A DNA stretch of 13,133 nucleotides from an uncultured Bacteroides sp. (GCA_959606905.1 CAUHML010000087.1:1-13133); one strand, 5' to 3'. Counted from the stretch's first letter, positions 1 through 9,600 are shown. A program made the numbers and translations. The notes: generated by a model from the letters alone, not told the origin.

Positions 1-27
1 AGGATTCTATCCCTGTTTTCAATCAAG

Positions 28-48
28 ATTGCGAACTTGTTTCGCAAT
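28..48. repeat. Perfect 8-bp palindrome downstream of the acyltransferase gene
   Basis: ATTGCGAA-CTTGT-TTCGCAAT lies 13 bases beyond the acyltransferase stop. It lacks a T-run on the minus strand. It contains GTTTCGCAA, also found (opposite strand) in the palindrome at 13084-13100. Bases 1-61 show nothing else. Confidence 0.6.
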
Positions 49-61
49 TACCTAATCATTA

Positions 62-1741
62 TTAATAAAACTGTATTTCACTTATTAATGCGCTAAACTC
101 TCTAATATCTACATCATTTTGTTTTGGTTTTCTTATACCATCAAACTGAAAAACTATATTATTTTTTTTATTTCTTTTTATGTAACTAGAAATATCCTGT
201 GTAACATTTAATTCCATATCATTCGACACAGTCATCTTACATACAATTTCATTATTTATTTTAATAATAAAATAAGATGCTCCCTCCACATTTGCCGGTA
301 TATATCCCTTGATACTAATTGTATTCTGATCCATCAGCATAACATTTAACTCCGATTCGTTCTGCACCCATCGATACTCTTCGTTATCACTCTGATCCAA
401 CCATCCTGATCCATATTCCGCTATATGTTGTTTATCCGGGAAATGTATTGTAACTGTTCCGCAATAATTACTCATTCTTCCTATAATCAGAATACCACCT
501 ATTATACATAATATTATAAATACCACTTTATCTACTTTTTTTCTATTTATTTTGGCAATATGCTTTCTACACTTGTTTACTATTTTCTCAACACTATCAA
601 AAGTATTTTTATTTTTTTCTTTTATTTTTCCAACCGTACCATTGTAAACGTACAATGTTATATCTTTAGCGCGATATCCTCCCAACAAAAAATTTAAAGT
701 TTTATTTTTATTTAATAAATTCCACATAACTATACTGAACCATATTGCAACAATTACAATTAACCACCACCATTGCGAAACGGATGTTCCTGGTGTCAAA
801 CAATATAGTTCACTCCAAGACATAATTTTCATACCACATAAACAAACATACGCCACTTTAAATCCAATAAAATGGAAACACATAATTTCCATCGTCCGTT
901 TTCCAAGATAACACAAACATTTTTCAATTTGAGATATCCTGGAAAGTAATACTGATACTATTGCAACCAAAGAAACTCCATAAACCGGTATGTATAAATC
1001 AATTATTCCATTAAATTTTCCAGATGGCCAATCTACAATTGCATCTGAAATATATTTTCTACTTAAATACCACAATACCCCTATGATACAAACGGCTATA
1101 CCTCCATGTACATTAGAAATTTCATTTATTTTTATCCATTTGATCAAAATTCCACAAATCATAAACCATTGAGCAATACCAACGAGCATCCATTGACTTT
1201 TCAACCCATTATTTATAATAGAATTTTCGGCTAGAACAAAGATTACTAAACTAAATATTATTATTCTAATCTTAGATTCACCAGCTAAATACATAACTAT
1301 TTTTACACAAATAGTTGTTGCATAAAGTATTGGTAAAAACCACATTGCCCCAAACCAATCTGCATGAGTATGTTTCACTATTGTTTCAGCTAATGTCTGC
1401 GGCATTTGTGTAGTAGAAATATACCTCAAAATGTCCATCTTTTGCAGTATCCAAAATAGTATTTCTCCTATAAAATTAATAAAAATATATGGAAGCATCA
1501 ATTTGTAAAACTTTTCAATTATTATTTCAAGCAAAGATTTTTTATAAATATTTCCTGTATATCCTGAAATAAAAAAAAACGCTGCCATATGAAATTGATA
1601 TATATACTGATTAAATTTCCCTGTTGCATGTCCTACAACCACAAGTATTATTACAATTCCTTTATATATATCACACCATGAAATTCTATTCTTTTTTTCC
1701 ATTACACTATTCAACACCGCTTTCGTCTCTAATACCTCCAT
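62..1741 (-). CDS. Acyltransferase-3 family membrane O-acyltransferase with C-terminal extracytoplasmic domain
   Basis: This is a 559-residue integral membrane protein of the acyltransferase-3 family, related to sugar O-acetylases such as OafA and fucose 4-O-acetylase types. It probably transfers acetyl or another small acyl group onto an exported glycan. Visible family marks are the first membrane segment with DIYKGIVIILVVVGHATG (24-41, H38), FHMAAFFFISGY (50-61, H51) and GKRTMEIMCFHF (280-291). About ten hydrophobic segments fill residues 25-345. A basic stretch (370-403) and one more membrane segment (404-421) lead to a tail (about 425-559) rich in predicted beta strands, a likely sandwich domain outside the membrane. 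The ATG start lies 3 bases after the upstream stop and has no clear Shine-Dalgarno site, so M14 is an alternative start. The family is well supported; the acyl group and acceptor are unknown. Confidence 0.85.
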   Translation of the reverse strand: MEVLETKAVLNSVMEKKNRISWCDIYKGIVIILVVVGHATGKFNQYIYQFHMAAFFFISGYTGNIYKKSLLEIIIEKFYKLMLPYIFINFIGEILFWILQKMDILRYISTTQMPQTLAETIVKHTHADWFGAMWFLPILYATTICVKIVMYLAGESKIRIIIFSLVIFVLAENSIINNGLKSQWMLVGIAQWFMICGILIKWIKINEISNVHGGIAVCIIGVLWYLSRKYISDAIVDWPSGKFNGIIDLYIPVYGVSLVAIVSVLLSRISQIEKCLCYLGKRTMEIMCFHFIGFKVAYVCLCGMKIMSWSELYCLTPGTSVSQWWWLIVIVAIWFSIVMWNLLNKNKTLNFLLGGYRAKDITLYVYNGTVGKIKEKNKNTFDSVEKIVNKCRKHIAKINRKKVDKVVFIILCIIGGILIIGRMSNYCGTVTIHFPDKQHIAEYGSGWLDQSDNEEYRWVQNESELNVMLMDQNTISIKGYIPANVEGASYFIIKINNEIVCKMTVSNDMELNVTQDISSYIKRNKKNNIVFQFDGIRKPKQNDVDIREFSALISEIQFY

Positions 1742-1744
1742 AAT

Positions 1745-3220
1745 CTATTCAAACATATCCTCTGAATACCTTTTGCCATAAACATAATCATACTCTACCA
1801 ATTCCATAGCACTGTATCCTTCACTTTTCTTTAAATAATTTACCAATTGACATAATGCTTTTGACGAATTATCAATACCTGTCGAAAAATCTACCAATTG
1901 TTCTTTTAGTACATTATCTATTCCCAGTGCCAAAATGTCTACCTGTTCCTCCTTTGAATATGTTCCAGCACTATATGGTTGATGGTTTTGAATTGTTACA
2001 GCAAAAATAAACTGTGATTCATCTCTTTCTAATGCTTCACTATAAACCTCCTCTATTTTATTCATCACTGCATTATCACTAATTACCCATCCTCTTACGA
2101 TATCCTGTTCAAATTCATCCTCAAAATATGGCATTAAACCATTTTGGATATAATCCATAGAAAAACCTGTTAATGCTTCAAATTCAACATTGCATGTTCC
2201 CCCTCCAAACTGTGGTGATAAAATATTTGCAGTTATCCCATCCTGTTCTATTCTCTCATAATCATCCATAAAAGTATCTGGATATGTAATATCCTCTAAT
2301 ATTTTAGGATTCCAAAATGACTCACTCATAATCATAATAATATCAGGCTTTGCCACCTCATTCTCTATACCACGCTCTTTTGACATATTATAATCAGAAA
2401 CTATCTTTGCCATATTTCCCTCTGAATAGATGTCTGGTTTACTAACGCCTACATTTTGGCAAAAATATAAAAAGCTCAGCACTACTCCGCTCCTATTGTA
2501 AGATTCAGCAATCTGATACTGATAAATTTTATATGTATTTCTAAATTTAAAATTATAATTAGTCCACCCTATCCCAATTAGAACCAATATAATTGTAGCT
2601 ATTATTCTTGAAACTCCAGATACCTTTATTTTTGTCTTTTTGCATATTACGCATATCATAAATATAACGTATACACTCATCAACACTAAAACGAGCATTT
2701 CTTTATTCCATGGAAGCTGACCAAAATCGACAACTCCAACTGCTTCATTAGCTAATCCTATATCCCATGGTACAAAATTTTCGCCTCTTAAAATAACTTC
2801 AAAATAATTTATTATCTCAAGTAAAATACATAAACCTGCAGTTACTACCAAACTAATTCTTATACCACATAAATTCTTGATGCATAAAAGCATTAACAAT
2901 AACACCACTATATTTCCGATTACAACCTTACCAAAATGCAACATTGTACCCGAATGAAAACTACCACATGCAATATATTCAAACCATAAACAACATACCA
3001 CCCAAAATAGTGCTGAGAATAAAAGTATCATATATTCTGTTTTTTTATCTAATGATGTTGCTGTAAAAATATATTCGAGTATCCATAATGCAACGACTGT
3101 TCCTAATGCTATCATTATACAAACAATCTGTTTCTGAATATTCATTATTGAATGTTTAGGTACTTGTGAAAGTTGCATACTATAAATTGAAAACGTGTCT
3201 TCTATATTATCCCATAACAA
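1745..3220 (-). CDS. LTA synthase/sulfatase-family membrane protein, internally deleted (probable pseudogene)
   Basis: The longest open frame gives 491 residues from a TTG. About six hydrophobic segments (28-52, 63-83, 98-116, 121-140, 174-193, 204-219) precede a domain of the alkaline-phosphatase/sulfatase superfamily like LtaS, which transfers glycerophosphate groups outside the membrane. KPDIIMIMSESFW (291-303) has the metal-binding Glu, FGGGTCNVEFE (338-348) the nucleophilic Thr342, and AVTIQNHQPY (407-416) a substrate-side His. Two family blocks are absent: the HPY/WNR region expected after MPY365, and the GDH metal-ligand block expected after KKSE467. The frame jumps directly to FEDEF and to GYSAMELVEYD, as if after in-frame deletions. 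No start candidate (TTG1, M15, M26) has a ribosome binding site, and the frame stays open upstream to 3327. I see a gene unlikely to be catalytically active; a short non-catalytic membrane protein remains possible. Confidence 0.7.
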   Translation of the reverse strand: MLWDNIEDTFSIYSMQLSQVPKHSIMNIQKQIVCIMIALGTVVALWILEYIFTATSLDKKTEYMILLFSALFWVVCCLWFEYIACGSFHSGTMLHFGKVVIGNIVVLLLMLLCIKNLCGIRISLVVTAGLCILLEIINYFEVILRGENFVPWDIGLANEAVGVVDFGQLPWNKEMLVLVLMSVYVIFMICVICKKTKIKVSGVSRIIATIILVLIGIGWTNYNFKFRNTYKIYQYQIAESYNRSGVVLSFLYFCQNVGVSKPDIYSEGNMAKIVSDYNMSKERGIENEVAKPDIIMIMSESFWNPKILEDITYPDTFMDDYERIEQDGITANILSPQFGGGTCNVEFEALTGFSMDYIQNGLMPYFEDEFEQDIVRGWVISDNAVMNKIEEVYSEALERDESQFIFAVTIQNHQPYSAGTYSKEEQVDILALGIDNVLKEQLVDFSTGIDNSSKALCQLVNYLKKSEGYSAMELVEYDYVYGKRYSEDMFE

Positions 3221-3682
3221 ACATTTTTCTTCATTTAAGTAACATTCATATCTTCCGTATACGTTACTAAAAATTTCTTCAATCTGTTTTGCCTCTATCC
3301 GCTTAATATATTCATCATGCTCTATTCAATAGCATATATCTCAATATCTGTTTTTTTGAGATGTTTTAAAATCAATAAATAATTTATTTTCTGTTCCATT
3401 CGGCACAATGTATTGTATTTTATTTATTTTTTATCAGCATTTGCCTGTTGCGCTTGGCAAAATCCCCCCTCTCCCCATGGGAAATCATTTTCTTTACCAT
3501 TATCAGCATACAATATAACATCCATATCTTGAGAACATCTGTAATATATATTTATTTTAACATTTGCATCCAACATACTTCCATATATAACATTTGCTAT
3601 CAGCCAAATTGTAAAAAACACATCCCCAAAAAATTTTCTCCCTTTTTTCTCATTTATCTCTTCACAAATCTCTTTCTCTCAT
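3221..3682 (-). pseudogene. Frameshifted N-terminal remnant of the LTA-synthase-like gene
   Basis: This 480-base gap between gmhA and the sulfatase-like frame has no intact gene but holds coding debris in linked frames. From about 3682 there is a basic stretch (EKEICEEINEKKGRKFF), a membrane segment (FFTIWLIANVIYG), then a beta-rich piece (KINIYYRCSQDMDVILYADNG) ending at a stop at 3424-3426. Adding one A to the A6 tract (3427-3432) continues the protein as DKKINKIQYIVPNGTENKLF. Removing one A from the A7 tract (3351-3357) continues it as KTSQKTDIEIYAIE. A third shift near 3326-3333 joins HDEYIKRIEAKQIEEIF, which runs in frame into the 1745-3220 coding region. The repaired reading is an N-terminal membrane anchor plus an outer beta domain ahead of the polytopic part. 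The ATG at 3682 has no clear ribosome binding site. The reconstruction is mine and untested against homologues. Confidence 0.6.
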
Positions 3683-3699
3683 ATAATTAAATATAATCT

Positions 3700-4344
3700 T
3701 CAAAAAAATGTTCTCTCCAACATCAAACACAAACAATGATACACCGGCAAATGTAATTCCTGTATCTTAAATGTTTCTTTTTCCGGAACTTTGATTACAA
3801 CATCAGAAAGATTTGCTAATTTTCCACCGCCTTCTCCAGTCAAGCCAATCACTTTCATTCCTTTTGCTTTTGCAACAATGGCAGCATTCAAAATATTTTT
3901 TGAATTTCCCGATGTAGAAATTCCTAAGAAAACATCTTCTGCCGTTCCATAACCATATACTTGCTGCGCATAACATAATAATCCATCCACATCATTCAAA
4001 TATGCTGTATTCAATGCATTATGATTATCTAATGCAATCGCTGGTAAAGCCCCCTGTAATTTTGCAGCCAAATTAGCACCCATTTCCTGATCTATCTCTT
4101 TTAATACATCTGAAAATTCTTCTGAAACTTTTCTCTCCAGGCAAAAGCCTTTCATCAGTTCACCGACGATATGTTCTGAATCCGCACAGCTTCCACCATT
4201 CCCTGCAATCAAAAGTTTTCCACCACTTTGATAAGAGTTTTTAAGTACCTCATATCCATCTTCTATTTCTTTCTTAACTACAATTAATCTTGGATATCTT
4301 TCTACCAGTTCATTTACAAAACTTTCCACCTTTTTATCCTGCAC
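3700..4344 (-). CDS. gmhA: Sedoheptulose 7-phosphate isomerase
   Basis: This 214-residue SIS-fold enzyme converts sedoheptulose 7-phosphate to D-glycero-D-manno-heptose 7-phosphate, the first step of activated heptose synthesis in the cytoplasm. The SIS phosphosugar loop AGNGGSCADSEHIVGEL (47-63) includes His58 and Glu62, which match the conserved His-x-x-x-Glu of GmhA. GISTSGNSKN (141-150) is the second phosphate-binding loop. QELHLPVYH (195-203) matches the C-terminal Gln/His active-site segment. Length is close to the usual 190-200 residues; residues 70-95 form a slightly longer, acidic insert. The GTG start is fixed by a perfect AGGAGG at 4351-4356 with a 6-base spacer. The gene starts 15 bases after the hddC-gmhB stop, so it is the last intact gene of the heptose set. 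Ordinary SIS isomerases are the main alternative, but the neighbours make GmhA nearly certain. Confidence 0.93.
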   Translation of the reverse strand: MQDKKVESFVNELVERYPRLIVVKKEIEDGYEVLKNSYQSGGKLLIAGNGGSCADSEHIVGELMKGFCLERKVSEEFSDVLKEIDQEMGANLAAKLQGALPAIALDNHNALNTAYLNDVDGLLCYAQQVYGYGTAEDVFLGISTSGNSKNILNAAIVAKAKGMKVIGLTGEGGGKLANLSDVVIKVPEKETFKIQELHLPVYHCLCLMLERTFF

Positions 4345-4359
4345 AACAAACCTCCTGTA

Positions 4360-5628
4360 CTATCTTTTCTCAAGCACTGTTTTTATACACTCTAAAAGAC
4401 TATCATATCTGGGTACATTTTCAATTTCAACATTACCGACTGAACACACCTTACATCCAGCATTTCTACCAGCTTCAATGTCATTTTCTCCATCACCGAT
4501 CATCCATGATTCTCTCAAATCTATATTATACTTTTCTGCTGCTGCAAAAAGCATACCTGGTTTCGGCTTTCTACATTCACATTCAATCTTATATTCCGGT
4601 CTTTCTCCCTCATATCCTTTATGAGGATGATGTGGGCAATAAAATATATCATCAATATATGCCCCGGATTGTCCTAGCAATGTCTCCATCTTATTGTGAA
4701 TTTCCTGCAATTCTCCTACAGAAACTTCTCCTCTTGCAATTACTGGCTGATTTGTCACAACAATGGCAAGATATCCGCTTTCATTGATCATTTGAATTGC
4801 ATCTGCTACACCATCCAACAATTCAAATTCATTAATATCCGTTAAAAATCCAACATATTTATTAATCGTGCCATCTCGATCTAAAAATATAGCTTTTTGC
4901 TTATTTTTCAGGTTTTTAGCACTTACTTTTCCACTCTTAATATCTTCAATCACCGCATAATAACGATCAGGTGTTCCCATATCTTTAATATATTCTGGGG
5001 AATCATATACACTCAATTCTCGATCTTTGATCAGTGGTTTTAAAATATCTCTATCCAAATCGCATTTTTTCACTTCTGTAAATAAATCGAAAATTCGAGG
5101 CGAAAGCATATGCAATCCAGCATTTACACGATTTTTATACCATAAACGTTCATCTTCTTTATGTAACCAATTTATTACACGCTTCTTTTCATCTGCTATG
5201 ATAATTCCACTATCATATGGATGACTGTTCGGATGAGTCAAAATAGTTGCAACCGTTCCCTGTTTGCAGTGATATTCTAAAAATTTTTGAATATTAACAT
5301 CAAATATGATATCGCCATTCAACAGCAAAAAATCATCTTTTATCTCATCTTTTAAAAAGTAAAGTGCTCCTGCTGTACCAAGTGGCTGTTCCTCAATAAT
5401 ATAAGAAATCTGAACACCGAACTCTGCTCCATCACCAAAATACTCCTGGATTACATTTCCCATATGACCCACAATTAATATAATATCTGTATACCCTTGA
5501 TTTTTTAACGTCTCAATCTGATACTCTAAAATCGGTTTTCCTTCTATAGGGATCATAGGCTTCGGCACAGTCGCATTTACCTGTGCGATTCTTGTACCTT
5601 TGCCACCTGCCATTATCACAATTTTCAT
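4360..5628 (-). CDS. hddC-gmhB: Fused heptose 1-phosphate guanylyltransferase (HddC) and heptose 1,7-bisphosphate phosphatase (GmhB)
   Basis: One chain carries the last two steps of GDP-heptose synthesis. Residues here are counted from a GTG at 5643; the preferred ATG is residue 6. The N-terminal half (6-235) is a sugar-nucleotidyltransferase: GGKGTR (13-18), a Lys at 28 (VPKPMIPIEGKP), GH at 59-60 and LLNGD (107-111, metal-binding Asp). The C-terminal half (248-427) is a HAD phosphatase of the GmhB type: LDRDGT (254-259, Asp255 nucleophile and Asp257), VVTNQ (295-299), the zinc set Cys336, His338, Cys355, Cys357, then CRKPKPGM and GDGENDIEAG (383-392). ATG at 5628 is chosen because GGAG at 5638-5641 lies 9 bases ahead and the strand-one sequence MKIVIMAGG begins there. 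The gene nearly abuts hddA. GDP rather than ADP is inferred from the partner kinase type, not from a motif. Confidence 0.92.
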   Translation of the reverse strand: MKIVIMAGGKGTRIAQVNATVPKPMIPIEGKPILEYQIETLKNQGYTDIILIVGHMGNVIQEYFGDGAEFGVQISYIIEEQPLGTAGALYFLKDEIKDDFLLLNGDIIFDVNIQKFLEYHCKQGTVATILTHPNSHPYDSGIIIADEKKRVINWLHKEDERLWYKNRVNAGLHMLSPRIFDLFTEVKKCDLDRDILKPLIKDRELSVYDSPEYIKDMGTPDRYYAVIEDIKSGKVSAKNLKNKQKAIFLDRDGTINKYVGFLTDINEFELLDGVADAIQMINESGYLAIVVTNQPVIARGEVSVGELQEIHNKMETLLGQSGAYIDDIFYCPHHPHKGYEGERPEYKIECECRKPKPGMLFAAAEKYNIDLRESWMIGDGENDIEAGRNAGCKVCSVGNVEIENVPRYDSLLECIKTVLEKR

Positions 5629-5645
5629 ATTACATTTCTCCACTT

Positions 5646-6641
5646 TTATCTCGGCTCATAACTTTCTGGTGTATAATGAATTACCTGTGTGCCAGCCGTC
5701 TCAAACTCAAACGGAACGTATAGCAGATTATTCAGTGCCTCAAGTACATTTTTCTGTTTTTCTGTTTCAACATAAAACAATAAAAATCCTCCTCCACCGG
5801 CACCAAGTAATTTACCACCTGTTGCTCCTGCTTTGATTGCTTTATTGTAAATTGCATCTATAGAATCTGTTGATACTTTACTCGTAATTCCTCTTTTCAG
5901 TTTCCACGTATAGTCTAGCAGTTTTCCAAACTCTGTAAGGTCTGTTTTTGATGTCAGAACCTGTTCGGCCTCGTCTACTAGCTGAAGCATTTCCAAAAGC
6001 TGCGCCTCCTTACTTTTAAGACTCTTCTCAGCTTCCACCTGAATATCCGATGAGAATCTTGAAAATCCAGTAAAAAATAACATCAAATTATCATTTAATC
6101 TCAGTTTTCGTTCTGGTGAGATAATCACAGGACTTACCGTGTACCCATCTGCATTAAATGAAATCTTATTAAATCCACCAAATGAAGCCGCAATCTGATC
6201 CTGTACTCCACCACTTTCTTTACACAATACACGTTCCAGATAAATTGCATTATCCGCAAGTTTTCTTTTATCTGCATACTTTCCCTTCAGAGCATAAAAT
6301 GCATTTAACATTCCAACCGCAAATGAACTACTAGTTCCCAATCCAGATCTTGCAGGCAAATCTGCCTCATATGTCAGGCGTATTTCGTGCATATCCAGCA
6401 TTTTCATAGCTTCACGAATTGCCGGATGCTCAATTGCTTCAACATCCGTCACACGTTCTGTTTTTGCATAAGACAATTCCGTTGTATAATCAAAGAAACG
6501 TGGCAAATGTCTCACATTAACGTAACAATACTTATCGAACGTAGTAGACAAAACTGCTCCTCCATGATCCCTATAAAACCCTGGGAAATCGGTTCCTCCA
6601 CCAAAGAAAGACATACGAAACGGTGTTTGTGTAATAATCAT
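5646..6641 (-). CDS. hddA: D-glycero-D-manno-heptose 7-phosphate kinase
   Basis: This 331-residue GHMP-superfamily kinase phosphorylates D-glycero-D-manno-heptose 7-phosphate at C1 to give the alpha 1,7-bisphosphate. It begins with TPFRMSFFGGGTDFPGFY (6-23), a substrate-loop sequence typical of HddA and related sugar kinases. The ATP-binding motif is LPARSGLGTSSS (95-106), a catalytic-region segment is ESGGVQDQIAASFGG (142-156), and the C-terminal glycine loop is GGKLLGAGGGGFLLF (275-289). The ATG start has GGAGG at 6651-6655 with a 9-base spacer. Using a GHMP kinase rather than HldE/RfaE marks the GDP-alpha-heptose branch known from Aneurinibacillus S-layer glycan and Campylobacter capsule. 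Fucokinase-like or other GHMP sugar kinases look similar, but having gmhA, gmhB and hddC next to it settles the assignment. Confidence 0.93.
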   Translation of the reverse strand: MIITQTPFRMSFFGGGTDFPGFYRDHGGAVLSTTFDKYCYVNVRHLPRFFDYTTELSYAKTERVTDVEAIEHPAIREAMKMLDMHEIRLTYEADLPARSGLGTSSSFAVGMLNAFYALKGKYADKRKLADNAIYLERVLCKESGGVQDQIAASFGGFNKISFNADGYTVSPVIISPERKLRLNDNLMLFFTGFSRFSSDIQVEAEKSLKSKEAQLLEMLQLVDEAEQVLTSKTDLTEFGKLLDYTWKLKRGITSKVSTDSIDAIYNKAIKAGATGGKLLGAGGGGFLLFYVETEKQKNVLEALNNLLYVPFEFETAGTQVIHYTPESYEPR

Positions 6642-6661
6642 TCTTTAATTCCTCCATTTTC

Positions 6662-9600
6662 TCACTCAAAATCCTCTTTTACAATATCCCATACAGCATC
6701 GGTACTAAATTTTTCTCTCACATAAAGCTGACTTTTTTCTGACATTTTTATCAATTTTTCATCATTTTGATACACTTTACAAATTGCATCAATCAGCTTC
6801 TGTTCCTGATCCTCTACTACCGCTATATCTTCAATACCTTTTATTCCCTCAGCACCAACAGATGTGGTAACAATTGGAATACCATAATATAATGCCTCTA
6901 CCACTTTTCCTTTCACACCTGCGCCATATCGCAATGGTACTACAACCAATTTACATGAATTATATAACTGCTGTAATTCTTCCTCTGAAACAAAACCTTT
7001 TACAATAACTCCTTCCGTTGTAATGTGTGTAATTTCGTCTGGAGCCTTTGATCCTACAATATAAAAGTCAGCTTTGATATTCTTATAAACATCTGGATAT
7101 ATTTTGTCCAGGAACCATTGTACTGCATCTAAATTGGGAGCATGTCCAAATCCGCCTACAAATAGGATTCCTTCCCGTTTTTCCGGCTCATATGTGACAT
7201 CCATAAATTTTTCATATACATATGCTGTTATGGCTTTAACTGGAATCTTGCTGTCAATTTCATGTATCGCCTGTTCCTCAACCATTGACGGATAATAATT
7301 CATATCCGCCTGACGCATAATATATAATTCCTGCACTTTCCACTTTTCTGATTCTTCCAGTTTCTCTTTTTGTCCATCCAATTCATATTCTCTATGGATT
7401 CTTAAGAAATGAAGATCATGACCATAGTAAATAATCTTTCCACGCGCATGTTCTTTTATAAAATCAATATATTTGATTGTTATATGCGGTCTGTTTAAAT
7501 AGAAAATATCAAAATACTGCATATTTTCCATCAGCCATTCTTTCCAGTTTTCTGCATATTTTGGACCATATAAAACAAAAATGCCCATTTGTTGTAATTC
7601 GGTCGTATATGGTTCATGCTGATAAAAATTATCTCCCAAAAACGTTATTCGATATCCTTTGCCGACTAACATTTTCAGATACATAAACGTCGTCTTACTA
7701 CCCGCATCTTTATCATACTGTGGAACATAGTGATCAATTACCAAAATATGTTTCTTACCTTTTCCACGCTCTCTGGCAAGGAAAACATCCTGACCATTTG
7801 GAAAATGATTTTGTTTCAGTTCATCTTCCCATTTTTCATAAAACTTTTTTTGATTTTCCACCTGATATTTCTTCTGACCTGTCGTAACATCCGTTCCATT
7901 AGAAATACCTTCAAAATGTACCACAACGGACTTTGGCTGATAAACCACCTTATATCCATGTTTTCTTACTTCAAATGCTAAATCTGAATCTTCACAATAA
8001 GCCGGAACAAATCGCTCGTCAAACCCGCCAATTTCTTTCCACAGTTTTGTCCGTATCATAATTGCTGCTCCAGAAATATAATCGACTTCATGAACAAAAT
8101 TAAATTCTGAATCATTTGGATTCTGCCTATTTCCATAATTCCATGCAGACGCATCATCCCAGAGGATTCCACCTGCTTCCTGTAAATATCCATCTGCATA
8201 GATCAGCTTGGAACCAACCATTCCAATAGTAGCATCTTTCTTCATCAAATCAATCAATGGTTGTAACCAATCCTGTTGTACCTGTGTATCATTATTTAGG
8301 AATAAAAGATATTCACCCTTTGCATATTTTGCTGCATTGTTGCAATTTAAGAGGAATCTTAAATTATCCTTATTGTTAATAATATTAATTCCTTTTGCGA
8401 CATCTCCAAGCTGTGTCGTCAAATCTGTTGAACAATCATTTGCAATAATGACTTCATAGGAACATTCTCCACTATTCATCAATATAGACTTCAAACAATT
8501 ATATGTATATTCAAACTGATTATATACTGGTATCACAATTGATACCAAAGGTTTTTCATATTGTTTAAAGTGAAGGACTTCATATTCCTCAATCGTCTTT
8601 TTGTTTTCTGTAACCGGCACAATATCAACGTTCTCTACCGGAATATCTCTAGATTTTTCATACTCCTCAACTAATCGGAAATGATTCAGTGCACTTGCGG
8701 CATCTTCCGTTCTTAATATGGTAAAACAATTTTTTATGCGTCTTACATTTATCATCTTTAACATTAAAATAGGATGACGCATTCCCTTTCCAATCAAGCG
8801 AGCAAAAAATCTTCTCTTGCTGTCAACCGGGAAGAAAAACGTACTTATCTTACGGAACGTAAGTGCCATACGATATGTACGGGAATTTTTTTCTCTTTCA
8901 TATTCACGTTCTACTTCCAGGAGTTGCTCTATGTGACCTTCTTTATTACAAATAGTCTGCTTGAGATTCTTTATTTCGTTTTCCGTTTTAACAATCCTGC
9001 TGTTTTGAAAAATAATTTCTTGTTTTTTTTCTTCTAATTCCCGTTTTTTCTCTTCTAATTCCCGTTTCTTCTCTTCTAATTCCCGTTCTGAATTATCTAA
9101 AACCCCCTCCACTTTTTCACATCTAGAAATAACTTCTTGATATCCATCAGCAAATTGTTTCTGCTTAAATTGTAAAGTTAATGCATCATGATACATATTA
9201 GGATCAAACATATCACATTTCTGTTTATCCATCATTGCCGATAGCATTTCATTTTCTGCATTATCAAATGACTGTATCATATTCTCATCAATGCCAATAT
9301 ATTCATTTATTTTTTTTAAAGAGATGTTTTGATTTTCCCGATATGCATACTTTACAGCCCTATATAATATATATTTCAAGGGAATATCACTATAATTCCA
9401 TTCTTGATCAAAGAAAACAAGATTTTCCCCATCCCAGAAACTATTGACAAACGTCATATCTATATAGCCATTTGCCAATATCAATTCTTCTTTTTCAAAT
9501 GAAATATCTTTACCAAAAATACTGCACCTAATATCCTGATAATTTTCAGATGATCTTATTATACTCTCTTTTAGTTTTTCAGCTAAATCACATACCCCGT

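Noticed and set aside
28..48. The 8-bp palindrome as intrinsic terminator of the block.
   Set aside because: No T-run follows on the minus strand and the stem is AT-rich at its base.
3351..3432. The A6 and A7 tracts as a phase-variation switch.
   Set aside because: The tracts are short, a third shift and missing active-site blocks remain after they are corrected, so switching could not restore a working enzyme.
4290..4787. A 165-codon plus-strand open frame opposite gmhA and the hddC-gmhB fusion.
   Set aside because: It lies antisense to two genes with clear catalytic motifs, has no recognisable domain and no Shine-Dalgarno site.
9023..9085. The tandem repeats as a small CRISPR array.
   Set aside because: There are no spacers; the units are contiguous and code for coiled-coil heptads.
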